From assembly GCA_016722635.1 (NCBI GenBank), contig JADKIX010000003.1:124001-188000 (forward strand): DNA of 64,000 bases. The letters are read 5' to 3'. Of this stretch, positions 27,471 through 37,545 are shown one piece after another. Numbering within the stretch: position 1 is the first letter of the stretch; each line of letters begins with the position of its first letter. The notes beneath the pieces are model-generated. The model ran no database searches. It was not told where the DNA came from and saw only the letters and a program-made list of their open reading frames with translations. This DNA is from Rhodospirillaceae bacterium (GTDB lineage Bacteria > Pseudomonadota > Alphaproteobacteria > JAEUKQ01). Made by a program: the position numbers and the translations under genes.

Positions 27471-28252
27471 AAAATGTTTTTCTTCGCTTTTTTAAACAAG
27501 GTAAAAAAATTTGCTGTTGTTGATTGTCCTAATTTTTCTAAAGTTATGCCCCGAATACCAGCTATGAATTGTGCGGTATGTTTTAAGAATGCCGGTTCAT
27601 TGGGCTGACCACGATGTGGGACTGGCGCCAGAAACGGTGCATCGGTTTCTATTAATAACCGGTCTTCTGGCAACCAAGCAACGATTTCACGCAAATGTTG
27701 GGCATTTTTAAAAGTGACGATGCCGGAAATAGAAATATATAACCCTAAATCTAAAGCTTTCTTAGCCAGTTCCAAGCTGCCGGTAAAACAATGTAATACT
27801 CCGGCCACCGGTTTTTTGGCCTGAGTCTCTTCAAGCATTTTTATCGTTTGCTGTTCTGCGTCACGTGTATGAATAATAACAGGCAAACCGCTTTGATGTG
27901 AGGCTTCCAAATGATGCTGGAAAACAGTTACCTGCTCCGCATGATCGCTGTGATTATAATAATAATCTAACCCGCACTCCCCTATTCCCACCACTTTGTC
28001 ATCTGTTGTGAAATCAACAATGGCTTGGGCATTAGCTGCAGTTGCCAGCTTTGATTCATGGGGGTGAGTGCCAACAGAGCAAAAAATATTATCAAAATTC
28101 TTAGCAATATTTAGAATTTCTGGAAATTTATCTAATTCCGTACAAATTGCTAAGAAAAATTGCACCCCATTTGCTTTAGCTCGATCTAGATATAGCTTAA
28201 GATTGCTTTGATATTCAGGATAATTTAGATGACAATGGCTATCCACCAGCAT
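27467..28252 (-). CDS. tatD: TatD family metal-dependent hydrolase
   Basis: TIM-barrel metal-dependent DNase family. DSHCHLNYPEY supplies the first metal-binding histidines, GIGECGLDYYY and VIIHTRDAE are family blocks, and LIETDAPFLAPVPHRGQPNEP carries the C-terminal aspartate. Length 261 residues. It lies 16 bases after metG and overlaps the MBL gene by four bases. Confidence 0.94.
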   Translation of the reverse strand: MLVDSHCHLNYPEYQSNLKLYLDRAKANGVQFFLAICTELDKFPEILNIAKNFDNIFCSVGTHPHESKLATAANAQAIVDFTTDDKVVGIGECGLDYYYNHSDHAEQVTVFQHHLEASHQSGLPVIIHTRDAEQQTIKMLEETQAKKPVAGVLHCFTGSLELAKKALDLGLYISISGIVTFKNAQHLREIVAWLPEDRLLIETDAPFLAPVPHRGQPNEPAFLKHTAQFIAGIRGITLEKLGQSTTANFFTLFKKAKKNIL

Positions 28253-28268
28253 ATGGATTACCCTTTCT

Positions 28269-29798
28269 TTAATCCTGCAACCGCGGGAAGATTGCTAAAG
28301 GTTTCGGAATAAGCTGGTTGGGTTGCAAAGGATGATCAATAAACTGGAAAGATCGATGATCAATGGAACAACCCAATTGGTCTAAAATTTTATTACAGGA
28401 TTGCGGCATAATTGGCTGGGTTACCAGTGCCACCCTCCGTATTGCTTCAGCAGCATAATATAACACTGCTTCCATCCGGGCTTTATTGATTTTTTTTAAA
28501 CTCCACGGCGCTTGCTCATCTACATAACGATTAATTAAACCAATCACTTGCCAAGTGTAATCTAAAACTTTATGAAAAGCTTGGATGTCATATTCTTTTC
28601 TGATGGTATCTAGCAGATCTTTTGAACTTTTCAAAAGATCTTCATCTTTTTTTTCCGCTGGTTGCTTTGAGGGGATTTTACCATCACATTCACGGTATAT
28701 CATGGTTAATACCCGTTGGACTAAATTACCAAAATCATTTGCTAAATCACTGTTAATACGTTGTAAAAGGGCTTTTTTAGAAAAATCACCATCTTGACCG
28801 AAAGGAACTTCCCTTAAAAGAAAATAGCGCACTTGATCCAACCCATATGTTTTAGTTAAATCAAGCGGATTAATAGTATTGCCAAGCGATTTAGAAATTT
28901 TCTGTCCTTCATTTGTCCACCAGCCATGTGCAAACACCCGTTTTGGTGGTGGTAGATCGGCTGCCATCAAGAAAGCTGGCCAATAAATAGCGTGGAAACG
29001 GATAATATCTTTACCAACCATATGTAGCGAAGCTGGCCAAAAATTTTTAAATTTGGAGGATTTTTCATCCGGATAGCCCGCCACGGTTAAATAATTGGTT
29101 AAGGCATCTAACCATACATACATAATATGTTTTTGATTACCTGGAACCTCAATACCCCAGCGGAAGCTTGTCCTTGAGACTGATAAATCCTGTAACCCCC
29201 TTTTGACGAAACTGATAACTTCATTGCGGCGACTTTCCGGGGCAATAAAATCGGGATTATCTTGATAAAATTTAAGCAGTTTCTCTGTCCACGCGGATAA
29301 GCGGAAAAAATAACTGGGTTCTTCCACCCATTGTACCTCAGCGCCCGTCGGGGCAATTTTCTGCCCATTGGCTAATGTTTTAACTTCATCTTCATGATAA
29401 AAGGCTTCATCGCGCACGGCATACCAGCCAGCGTATTGCCCTAAATATATCTGTTTATTTTCTTCAAGTTTTTTCCATATCTGTTGACATGCTAAAATAT
29501 GTCGATTCTCGGTGGTACGGATAAAATCATCATAAGAAAAATTCATCTCTCTGGCTAAATCACGAAATGTTTGCGATACTTTATCCGTAAATGCTTGCGG
29601 AAGCATGCCGTTTTGTTGAGCAGATTTTTCAATTTTTTGGCCATGTTCATCAGTGCCCGTTGCAAATAATACCTGATAGCCATCCAAACGTTTGAACCTT
29701 GCCAAAGCATCGCATGCTAAAGTCGTATAGGCATGACCAATATGGGGTTGATCATTTACATAATAAATCGGGGTCGTTATGTAGTAACTTTTTGCCAA
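28269..29798 (-). CDS. metG: methionyl-tRNA synthetase
   Basis: Charges tRNA-Met. The class I HIGH motif appears literally in QPHIGHAYTTLACDALARF and the KMSKS motif as GQKISKSLGN. The protein has 509 residues and lacks the zinc-knuckle insert and the C-terminal dimerisation extension, the compact form seen in Alphaproteobacteria. The start is TTG, with AAAGG about nine bases upstream; no ATG or GTG is close by. Confidence 0.95.
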   Translation of the reverse strand: MAKSYYITTPIYYVNDQPHIGHAYTTLACDALARFKRLDGYQVLFATGTDEHGQKIEKSAQQNGMLPQAFTDKVSQTFRDLAREMNFSYDDFIRTTENRHILACQQIWKKLEENKQIYLGQYAGWYAVRDEAFYHEDEVKTLANGQKIAPTGAEVQWVEEPSYFFRLSAWTEKLLKFYQDNPDFIAPESRRNEVISFVKRGLQDLSVSRTSFRWGIEVPGNQKHIMYVWLDALTNYLTVAGYPDEKSSKFKNFWPASLHMVGKDIIRFHAIYWPAFLMAADLPPPKRVFAHGWWTNEGQKISKSLGNTINPLDLTKTYGLDQVRYFLLREVPFGQDGDFSKKALLQRINSDLANDFGNLVQRVLTMIYRECDGKIPSKQPAEKKDEDLLKSSKDLLDTIRKEYDIQAFHKVLDYTWQVIGLINRYVDEQAPWSLKKINKARMEAVLYYAAEAIRRVALVTQPIMPQSCNKILDQLGCSIDHRSFQFIDHPLQPNQLIPKPLAIFPRLQD

Positions 29799-29813
29799 TT
29801 GCTGATACCTTTC

Positions 29814-30893
29814 TTAATAGTTTTGATCAATCGGAGCATGGTTTTTAAGTTCTACGCTTATTATCATGAATATATTCATTAAGGATTGTTTTGCATCGAG
29901 ATGCAAGGGAGAAGTAGCTGATAACAATCCAACAATTTTTTGATAAATCTTTTCCCAATTAATGTGCAGATGGTCTTGCTGTAAGAATGCATTTTCCTCG
30001 AGGCTTTGCTGAAGCATTTGATTCCTAGACTGTTGATAAACCCATGAAAGTAATAATTCAGCTATCAAAGAAAAATTAGATACTTTATCAATCAATTGTT
30101 GCAATAAATTTTGTGAAAGTTCAGGTAATTTTTCTAAAATTTCATTCATTAGTTGACATTGTTCAAACACCCCGTCTTCTAGCAATGACATTGCGCGACC
30201 AATGCTTCCTTCTGCAAGTGCTATAATCTTTGTTTTGTTCTGTTCGCTTATCTGCTCGGGATGATAACGATCTATTAGCTGACTGAGATCGCTGTCTGAT
30301 AATAACTTAAACGTAATTTTCTGGCACCTAGACCTTACTGTTTTAAGAATCCTGCCAATATGATGCGTAACCAATAAAATGAGGGAATAGGGTGGAGGAT
30401 CTTCTAAAACTTTTAACAACGCATTTGCAGCAGAACGGTTTAGATCATCCGCACAATCAATGATAACAATTTTCCACTTGGCGAAAGAAGGCGTCAGGTG
30501 AATAAATTTTTTAATTTGACGTATATCATCAATGACTATTTCTGTCTTTTGTGTTTTCTTTTCCTCATTTTCTTTGTTAATATAGAGCAAATCTGGATGA
30601 GCAAGCTGGGCAATTAATCGATCTGTGTCAGTCGTTGGCACCACTTTATCAAGAGAATTTGCATTTTCTTGTGTACCAAATAAAGATTGGGAATCATCTA
30701 GTCTGGATACGTTCGGTTTTAATAAAAGCCTGGCAAAACGAAATGCCATTGTTGCTTTACCGATCCCCTTCGGGCCGTTAAAGATAATGGCATGGCTTAG
30801 TCTTTGGGCATACAAAGCTTCCAGAAAAGTTTTTTCCGCCTGCTGCTGACCAACTATATCGTAATTTTCTTGTGGAGAAAGGTAAGGCACCAA
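29814..30893 (-). CDS. holB: DNA polymerase III delta-prime subunit
   Basis: AAA+ subunit of the clamp loader. Walker A GPKGIGKATMAFRFAR, the sensor and SRC region LKTVRSRCQKITF and the DnaX-like fold order are visible. The first codon is TTG or the adjacent GTG; no strong ribosome site is seen. It sits 20 bases downstream of tmk and 15 bases upstream of metG, the usual tmk-holB-metG order. Confidence 0.9.
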   Translation of the reverse strand: MVPYLSPQENYDIVGQQQAEKTFLEALYAQRLSHAIIFNGPKGIGKATMAFRFARLLLKPNVSRLDDSQSLFGTQENANSLDKVVPTTDTDRLIAQLAHPDLLYINKENEEKKTQKTEIVIDDIRQIKKFIHLTPSFAKWKIVIIDCADDLNRSAANALLKVLEDPPPYSLILLVTHHIGRILKTVRSRCQKITFKLLSDSDLSQLIDRYHPEQISEQNKTKIIALAEGSIGRAMSLLEDGVFEQCQLMNEILEKLPELSQNLLQQLIDKVSNFSLIAELLLSWVYQQSRNQMLQQSLEENAFLQQDHLHINWEKIYQKIVGLLSATSPLHLDAKQSLMNIFMIISVELKNHAPIDQNY

Positions 30894-30913
30894 TGCTAAA
30901 ACCTATTAACCAT

Positions 30914-31600
30914 TTATGCTGTGAAGATGGAATGATGTTGGATACGCAAAGCATATCGTTTGTTAATAATATCAATAATTCTTTTTTGTACCTCATCTAC
31001 CGAACCTTCAGCATCCAATAATATACATCTTGCTGGATTCATTCGGGCAATTTCCCTAAACCCATCTTGTACACGTTGATGAAAATTAGATCCTAAACTT
31101 TCAAAATAATCCGTATTTGATAAGGTTTTTTGCTGTGTATGTTGACGTTGTATAAGCCTAGAAGAGGCTGTTTCTTTAGGCACGTCCAAAATAATGGTTA
31201 AATCAGGATAAAAACTGCCGGAGATCAGTTGATAAAGAAGGGTGATTTGATACAAATCTATCCCTTGGCCATATCCTTGATAAGCGGTCGTTGAGTCAAT
31301 AAAACGATCGCAAATGACCCAATCCCCCTTTTTTAAATGGGGAATGATTTTTGCTCGCAAATGATCCTCACGGGCAGCATTGATCAATAATAACTGGCCA
31401 ATAGGACTCATCGGCAAATTGGTTTTATTAACAATTAACTGACGGATATTTTCCGCACGTTCCGTACCCCCGGGTTCTCGGGTTACCACCACTTGATGAT
31501 CAGTAAAATATTTTCTTAAATTGTCTCCAAGAACCTTGGTTTGGGTAGATTTGCCTGATCCTTCTCCCCCTTCTAAAGTAATAAAAACACCAGTTGCCAT
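30914..31600 (-). CDS. tmk: thymidylate kinase
   Basis: Phosphorylates dTMP to dTDP. P-loop EGGEGSGKSTQTK, the DR(Y/F) motif in VICDRFIDSTTAYQGYG, and the substrate-binding REPGGTE are present. Length 228 residues. It heads the tmk-holB-metG-tatD-MBL group. Confidence 0.95.
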   Translation of the reverse strand: MATGVFITLEGGEGSGKSTQTKVLGDNLRKYFTDHQVVVTREPGGTERAENIRQLIVNKTNLPMSPIGQLLLINAAREDHLRAKIIPHLKKGDWVICDRFIDSTTAYQGYGQGIDLYQITLLYQLISGSFYPDLTIILDVPKETASSRLIQRQHTQQKTLSNTDYFESLGSNFHQRVQDGFREIARMNPARCILLDAEGSVDEVQKRIIDIINKRYALRIQHHSIFTA

Positions 31601-31647
31601 TTTTAACTCATGATATAAATATTAAAATGTGTTGTTTTAATGGAATA

Positions 31648-32820
31648 TTAGCGTTGCCTTTCCAAAATACTGACGTAATTGGCCACAGCAGACCCCCCCA
31701 TATTATATATTCCCCCGATTTTGGGATTTCCTGCTAATTGCATTTCCCCCGCTTGGCCAACCAATTGCATCGAGGTAAGAACATGCATGGAAACCCCAGT
31801 TGCACCGATCGGGTGCCCTTTCGCTTTAAGACCGCCGGAAAGATTAATGGGTAATTTCCCATCCCGGTAAACCCAGCCTTCTTCAATCGCCTTCTTCCCC
31901 TCCCCTATTTTTGTCAAGCCCATCGCTTCATATTCGATTAATTCGGCGATGGTAAAACAATCATGGGTTTCAACTAAATTAATATCCTTTAAGGATAATT
32001 TAGACATAGCGAAGGCTTTTTGCCATGCCAATTTAGCTCCTTCAAATTGTAAAATATCGCGTTTCGCCATAGGCAGGAAATCATTGACCTGCACAGCTGC
32101 CCGAAATCGGACTGCCTTATTCATAGACTGGGCTGTTTCAGGATCAGTTAAAATTAAAGCGGTCGCCCCATCTGATACCAAACTGCAATCGGTTCTTTTT
32201 AGGGGAAATGCCACCATCGGATTTTTATCAGAAAGCGTGCGGCAGAATTCAAACCCTAAATCTTTGCGTAATTGGGCGTAAGGATTTTTCATGCCGTTCA
32301 AATGGTTTTTAGCTGCAATTTTTGCTAGAATATCCGTTTGATCACCATATTTTTGAAAATATTGCTTGGCAATGCTTGCAAATATGCCTGCAAATCCCCC
32401 TTCCGTAACAGCTTCTTGTTTTACATAGCTTGCCGCCAGCAACCCCTCCCCAATTTTATCGTTAGGCTGATCAGTCATTTTCTCAACACCAACGACTAAA
32501 ACAAATCGGGCGGTTTTGGCATTGATGGACTTTAGTCCACTAAAAATCGCCGCACTACCTGAGGCACAAGCATTTTCGGTCCGTGTGAAAGGCTTAAAAC
32601 GCAAAGCAGGTACTGTCTGCATAACAAGGGACGAGACAAAGTCTTGTTTAGAGAATCCGGGGTTGTAAAGCCCTATAAATCCCTCATCAATATCTTTTGC
32701 TTCAATGCCTGCATCCGCAATGGCCTGTGGAACAACCTTCGCCATTAAAGTTTCCAAACTATCTTCAGGATAGCGGCCAAACGGAAGATGCTTCCACCCG
32801 ATAATACTACCTTGCAGCAT
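31648..32820 (-). CDS. SCP-x-type thiolase / acetyl-CoA acetyltransferase
   Basis: Thiolase-fold enzyme of 390 residues. The nucleophilic cysteine sits in ENACASGSAAIFSG, HDCFTIAELIEYE is the SCP-x-type histidine block, and GHPIGATGVSMH supplies the second histidine. The classical C-terminal CxG cysteine is replaced in the tail (YNMGGSAVANY), as in SCP-x thiolases. It may cleave or form short acyl-CoA compounds; the substrate cannot be told. It starts 20 bases after dihydroorotase, but no functional link is obvious. Confidence 0.82.
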   Translation of the reverse strand: MLQGSIIGWKHLPFGRYPEDSLETLMAKVVPQAIADAGIEAKDIDEGFIGLYNPGFSKQDFVSSLVMQTVPALRFKPFTRTENACASGSAAIFSGLKSINAKTARFVLVVGVEKMTDQPNDKIGEGLLAASYVKQEAVTEGGFAGIFASIAKQYFQKYGDQTDILAKIAAKNHLNGMKNPYAQLRKDLGFEFCRTLSDKNPMVAFPLKRTDCSLVSDGATALILTDPETAQSMNKAVRFRAAVQVNDFLPMAKRDILQFEGAKLAWQKAFAMSKLSLKDINLVETHDCFTIAELIEYEAMGLTKIGEGKKAIEEGWVYRDGKLPINLSGGLKAKGHPIGATGVSMHVLTSMQLVGQAGEMQLAGNPKIGGIYNMGGSAVANYVSILERQR

Positions 32821-32840
32821 GTTTAACCTCGCTTAAAAAA

Positions 32841-34169
32841 TTACAAAAAAGTAAGCGCTTTACCAGCTGGATTGCCAATTAATTCGCCATTTTGCACCAC
32901 AATATTCCCCCCCACAATGGTCGTGTCTGGATAACCTTTCAAATTCATCCCCTCAAAAGGAGACCACCCACATTTACTGGCCAACCATTTCTTATCAATT
33001 TTCCATTTTTTCTTTAAATCAACCAATACCAAATCAGCATCATAACCCTTAGCGATTAAGCCTTTATTGTGAATACCAAATATTCGGGCAGAATTGCTGC
33101 TGGTCAATTGAACCAATTTTTCGAGTGATAACCGACCCAAATTATAGTGGTTAAGCATCAAAGGCAATAATGTTTGGACGCCTGGCATGCCCGACGGGCT
33201 TTCCGCATAGGGACGTTTTTTTTCCTCCAAACTATGGGGGGCATGATCGGAGCCTATCATATCGACTGTACCATCCTTTATTCCCTGCCATAACCCTTGT
33301 TGATGAATTTCATCCCGAATAGGTGGATTCATACGGGCGTAATTTCCCAATTGCTCATAACAATCAGGTGCAACCAATGTTAAATGTTGGGGGGTAACCT
33401 CAACCGTTGCCAGATTACGGTAATTTCCTAAAATGGCTATTTCATCTTTGGTTGTAACATGCAAAATATGGACAGCTTTGTTCAGTTCTTTCGCAAAACT
33501 TAAAATCTTGCTCGTGGCTATAGTAGCTGTTAAAACATCACGCCAAATAGGGTGAGTTATTGCCGTCGAATCTTTGGTAACCAAGTATTTTCTTTCCTGC
33601 AAGCGCACTTCATCTTCCGCATGAAAGGCGACCCTTTTTTTAGTTACCCTTAAAATTTCTTTGATCAATTTGTCTTCAGAAACCAATAAATTTCCGGTTG
33701 AACTGCCAATAAATACCTTAATACCACAGCATCCAGGGACTTGTTCAAGCTCTGGTAATATATGTATATTATCAACTGTTGCACCACCATAAAAAGCAAA
33801 ATTGGCCCAACTTTTTTTTGCCGCCCGGGACAATTTATCTTGAAGGTTAGTTATAGAAACGGTTGAAGGATTGGTGTTAGGCATTTCAAAATAACTGGTA
33901 ACACCCCCTAAAACTGCTGCCGCGCTGCCTGTCGATAAATCTTCTTTATATTCATATCCCGGTTCCCGAAAATGCACTTGTGTGTCAATGATGCCAGGAA
34001 TGATATGCAATCCTTTAGCATTCAAAAATGCAAAAGATTTAGCTGATGATAGATCGCCAATTTCGACTATTTTTCCATCTTTTATACCAATATCAACTTC
34101 AGCAATGCTAGCAACGACAAGCATTTTGGCTTGCCTAATAACAAGATCATAACCGCTCTTTATCGCCAT
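32841..34169 (-). CDS. pyrC: dihydroorotase (class I)
   Basis: Zinc amidohydrolase that closes the ring of dihydroorotate in pyrimidine synthesis. Metal-binding DTQVHFREPG near residue 65, the lysine-containing block GIKVFIGSSTGNLL, later histidines in FHAEDE and HILHVTT, and the catalytic aspartate in GSDHAPHS are visible. Length 442 residues. Allantoinase and hydantoinase are close relatives; the FREPG motif and length favour dihydroorotase. pyrB is not beside it. Confidence 0.85.
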   Translation of the reverse strand: MAIKSGYDLVIRQAKMLVVASIAEVDIGIKDGKIVEIGDLSSAKSFAFLNAKGLHIIPGIIDTQVHFREPGYEYKEDLSTGSAAAVLGGVTSYFEMPNTNPSTVSITNLQDKLSRAAKKSWANFAFYGGATVDNIHILPELEQVPGCCGIKVFIGSSTGNLLVSEDKLIKEILRVTKKRVAFHAEDEVRLQERKYLVTKDSTAITHPIWRDVLTATIATSKILSFAKELNKAVHILHVTTKDEIAILGNYRNLATVEVTPQHLTLVAPDCYEQLGNYARMNPPIRDEIHQQGLWQGIKDGTVDMIGSDHAPHSLEEKKRPYAESPSGMPGVQTLLPLMLNHYNLGRLSLEKLVQLTSSNSARIFGIHNKGLIAKGYDADLVLVDLKKKWKIDKKWLASKCGWSPFEGMNLKGYPDTTIVGGNIVVQNGELIGNPAGKALTFL

Positions 34170-34409
34170 AAATCACCTGATGGATACGTTTTCAGCTAAA
34201 TTTAACCCATTGTAGCACAATCATAATCAATTAAATTTTTCTTTGCATGAAATAAATTTCTGAACCTAAAATAAAAAACACCTGGTAGTAAAATTAAGAA
34301 TCATTCATGTTTTTTAGCTGATTATTTAAGGCTCTATTTTGGCTTTTTATGCTTACTTCGGGCCCTTTAATAAAGCAGTTTAAATACACTGTTATTGGGA
34401 GTATCAGAA

Positions 34410-35408
34410 ATGTTAAAAAGATTGTTAATTGTTGCTACCACATCTATCGTTGCATCTTCTTATGCCTTTGGACAAACGACAAAAACAACCACTACTGTAA
34501 CAACCACTTCACAAACATCTGAAAATAATAGCTCAACCCAGGCTCAACCTCGTTTTATATTTTCTTTAGAGGGTATTTATACCATGACCCGTACAAATGA
34601 AATTGAGTATGGTCGTGTTGGGTTGTTTAATCCCCAGTCACGTAATATTTCTTTGGATAAAGGCTGGGAGATTAGAGGTACGGCCAGTTTCCGTCTTGAT
34701 AATAATATTGAAATAGGACTTGGTTTGGGTTGGTCAAGACTAAATCCGGTTAAAGATAGTGGGCCAGGTGGATTCCTCGCTAGCGTCAATTTAGATCCTG
34801 ATGTAACAATACCCGCAATTTTTTCAACCGGGACTCAGGCTAAATTAAAAGAAAGCCATTACGTGGTTGATGCCCAATTAGCATTTCCACTTGCTTTTAA
34901 CTCTTTTAAGTTGAAAATTTTTGGTGGTATTCGGTATGCAAATTTTGATGAAAAAATTAACGCCTCAGCCACTGCGTTATTTGGGTTGGTCAATATTGCC
35001 CAACAAAGAAAACAAGATTCCTGGGGAATTGGTCCACGCGTAGGGGTAGCTTTTGAGATGCCCATTTCATCGGGTGGTTTGAGTCTTGTGGGTGACTTTG
35101 GTGCCGCCGCTTTGTTTGGCAATCATAAAACCAAAACCAACACAACCCTAAGTTTGTTAGGATTTCCGATCATCAATAGATCAGTTGCACAAAAAGACAA
35201 TAGAACAGTTTATTCTTTGGAAGGTAATCTTGGTTTAGCATACAATTTCGGTCAGTCTGGAATACAGATTGCTTTAGGGTACCATTTTGAAAGTTGGGTT
35301 AATGTTGATAATACCCAGACACGTCGTGTGGGTGGTTCGTTAGTTGGTGAAAAACAAAGCGATCGGCTACAGCATGGCCCATTTCTAAAAGTATCTTTTG
35401 GATTCTAA
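34410..35408 (+). CDS. outer-membrane beta-barrel protein
   Basis: A 332-residue exported protein: signal peptide (LKRLLIVATTSIVASSYAFGQ), then a Thr/Ser-rich segment (about residues 20-45), then alternating amphipathic strands rich in glycine and aromatic residues, ending in FLKVSFGF, the terminal-phenylalanine signal used by BamA. It resembles general porin or OmpA-like barrels, but no specific family was recognised. The ATG at 34410 is preferred over an in-frame TTG at 34395. It is monocistronic with its own terminator. Confidence 0.75.
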   Translation: MLKRLLIVATTSIVASSYAFGQTTKTTTTVTTTSQTSENNSSTQAQPRFIFSLEGIYTMTRTNEIEYGRVGLFNPQSRNISLDKGWEIRGTASFRLDNNIEIGLGLGWSRLNPVKDSGPGGFLASVNLDPDVTIPAIFSTGTQAKLKESHYVVDAQLAFPLAFNSFKLKIFGGIRYANFDEKINASATALFGLVNIAQQRKQDSWGIGPRVGVAFEMPISSGGLSLVGDFGAAALFGNHKTKTNTTLSLLGFPIINRSVAQKDNRTVYSLEGNLGLAYNFGQSGIQIALGYHFESWVNVDNTQTRRVGGSLVGEKQSDRLQHGPFLKVSFGF

Positions 35409-35427
35409 ACCGAACCTAGAACGTTGA

Positions 35428-35472
35428 AAATAAACTCTTCTTGTTAAAAACAGGAGGAGTTTATTTTTTTTA
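35428..35472 (+). terminator. intrinsic terminator after the barrel gene
   Basis: AAATAAACTCTTCTTG pairs with CAGGAGGAGTTTATTT (two G-T pairs) around a short A-rich loop, followed by seven or more T residues. It lies about 20 bases after the stop at 35408. Confidence 0.88.
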
Positions 35473-35554
35473 ATTCGAAACCTATTTTAAATTTTGATAT
35501 ACAACCTAAATATTAGATTGGTTCGTTAATGAATTTTTATGATCAAAAATACTT

Positions 35555-36448
35555 GTGGAAAGAACAAATGTGCGCGCTTTAATTAAAATTGAAGGCTTAA
35601 ATAGGAAAGAATTCCTCAACCGATTAGTTACCAACGATGTTATGCGCGTTTCAACGAACCATACGGTATATTCTGCCTTACTCAATCCTCAAGGAAAATA
35701 TTTACACGATTTTTTTATCATAGAAATACTTGAATATTTGTTAATTGATATTGCCGCCGATGAAAAAGAGGAGTTTATGAAGCGGTTAAGATTGTATCAA
35801 TTAAAAAGCAATATTGAAATCACTGACGTCAGTCAAAATTGGAAAATACAATATTTAAAACTTAAGTACTTTCCAGACCTTCTTCCTCAGTTTGCAGAAA
35901 ATGCTCTTGAAAGAGGAGATACTTTCTATGATGCCTCATACGGATGGTTTATTGTTGACCCTAGGCATCAAGAGCTTGGGTTGCGCTGGTTATCTAATGG
36001 GCAACTAACACAAAATGTTCCTGTTGATTATTTCTTTACACATGAAGAGCAAGAAAAAAACAGGATGTCACTTTCTATCCCCAAGGGGCGGTTAGATTTA
36101 ATAGCTGATAAATCGTTTCCTTTAGAGAATAATTTTGATGAAATAGGTGCTATCAGTTGGAAAAAAGGCTGTTATGTAGGGCAAGAAGTAACCGCACGAA
36201 TGAAATATCGGCTGATGCCCAAAAAGAAGTTGTTCCCTGTTTGGCTTGAACATCCAATTATATCGGAACGTCAAAAAATTATGACAAATGACCAACAGGA
36301 AGTTGGAGAAATTTGCTCAACCCATCTTACCTGTGGTTTGGCCTTATGCCGTTTAGAATATATAGTCAATACTTCACAATCCCATTCACCATCTTTCTTT
36401 GTTTTATTCCAAAACAAGCAAGTTAAGATAAAAATCCTTCAATCATAA
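35555..36448 (+). CDS. ygfZ: YgfZ/GcvT-domain folate-binding protein
   Basis: Tetrahydrofolate-dependent protein that supports Fe-S cluster enzymes. The N-terminal pattern RALIKIEGLNRKEFLNRLVTND, split across two strands, and the signature KGCYVGQEVTARMKYR (with the conserved cysteine) identify it. Length 297 residues from the GTG at 35555; a second GTG at 35570 is possible. It stands between a terminated barrel gene and terC. Confidence 0.9.
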   Translation: MERTNVRALIKIEGLNRKEFLNRLVTNDVMRVSTNHTVYSALLNPQGKYLHDFFIIEILEYLLIDIAADEKEEFMKRLRLYQLKSNIEITDVSQNWKIQYLKLKYFPDLLPQFAENALERGDTFYDASYGWFIVDPRHQELGLRWLSNGQLTQNVPVDYFFTHEEQEKNRMSLSIPKGRLDLIADKSFPLENNFDEIGAISWKKGCYVGQEVTARMKYRLMPKKKLFPVWLEHPIISERQKIMTNDQQEVGEICSTHLTCGLALCRLEYIVNTSQSHSPSFFVLFQNKQVKIKILQS

Positions 36449-36544
36449 AAATATTTACCATTATTATGGGTCACTACACTTGAAAACAAGTGATTGCCTG
36501 CTTATTAGTTACTGTGGCAATAGCATTAATGTAAGGAAAAGAAA

Positions 36545-37534
36545 ATGCTTGTGGAATTTTTAGATCAATTATTGTGGGGATCTTTTCTTGGCAAAGAAGG
36601 TTGGTTCTGGCTTATATTTTTCAGCCTGGTTACTTTTTTATTGATTCTTGATTTAGGTGTTTTTCATAAAAAAGATCATGAGATTTCTGTCAAGGAAAGC
36701 TTGTATACGAGCTTAGGATACATTGTCATTGCCCTGTTATTTGGAGCGTGGATTTGGTATTCGTTGGGGGATGAGGCAGGGAAAAACTATCTGACAGGAT
36801 TTTTGGTTGAAAAAACTTTAGCCATAGATAACATTTTTGTTATTTCGCTTATTTTCAGCTTCTTTGCTATTCCAAGGATTTATCAGCACCGAGTGCTTTT
36901 CTGGGGAATTATTGGAGTTATTGTTTTACGTGGCATTATGATTGGGTTAGGATCCACTCTTGTGCAACAATATCACTGGGTTTTATATGTTTTTGGCGTG
37001 TTTTTATTGTTAACCGGCGTAAAAATGCTTTTGTTCATAAACCATGAACCCCAATTAGAAAAGAACATTCTTATTAAATTGTTGCGCCGTCTGCTGCCGG
37101 TGACCAAAGAGCTCAGGGGAAATAGTTTTTTCTCAAGGGAAGCTACCCATGAAAACCCAGGAAAGAAACGTTTATTTGTTACGCCGCTATTCCTGGCTTT
37201 AATAATGGTTGAAATTATTGATTTAATTTTTGCGGTTGATAGTATTCCGGCAATTTTTGCTATTACCCAAGATACCTACATTGTCTACACAAGCAATATT
37301 TTTGCGGTTCTTGGTTTAAGGGCATTGTATTTTGCACTTGCAGCTATCATCCACAAATTTCATTACCTAAAATACGCTTTGGCCATGATTCTGATATTTA
37401 TTGGTAGTAAGATTTTTGTCGCAGATTTGTTTGATGGTAAATTTCCCGCTGAACTTTCTTTGGCTGTGACGCTTATATTACTGATTGGCGGGATTTTATA
37501 TTCAATATTCAAAACAAGGCCTTCAAAGCTATGA
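36545..37534 (+). CDS. TerC/Alx family membrane protein
   Basis: Polytopic membrane protein of 329 residues with about nine hydrophobic segments. The acidic intramembrane motifs of the family are visible: LVTFLLILDLGVFH, FLVEKTLAIDNIFVISLIFSF-type block, and MVEIIDLIFAVDSIPAIFAIT. Family members export manganese (Alx/TerC), some help metalate exported enzymes, and early work tied them to tellurite resistance. No manganese riboswitch was recognised upstream. AAGGAAAAG precedes the ATG. Confidence 0.9.
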   Translation: MLVEFLDQLLWGSFLGKEGWFWLIFFSLVTFLLILDLGVFHKKDHEISVKESLYTSLGYIVIALLFGAWIWYSLGDEAGKNYLTGFLVEKTLAIDNIFVISLIFSFFAIPRIYQHRVLFWGIIGVIVLRGIMIGLGSTLVQQYHWVLYVFGVFLLLTGVKMLLFINHEPQLEKNILIKLLRRLLPVTKELRGNSFFSREATHENPGKKRLFVTPLFLALIMVEIIDLIFAVDSIPAIFAITQDTYIVYTSNIFAVLGLRALYFALAAIIHKFHYLKYALAMILIFIGSKIFVADLFDGKFPAELSLAVTLILLIGGILYSIFKTRPSKL

Positions 37535-37545
37535 CAAAAACATTG

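Noticed and set aside
36449..36544. Manganese (yybP-ykoY) riboswitch before terC
   Set aside because: The leader is under 100 bases and the conserved loop sequences of that riboswitch were not found.
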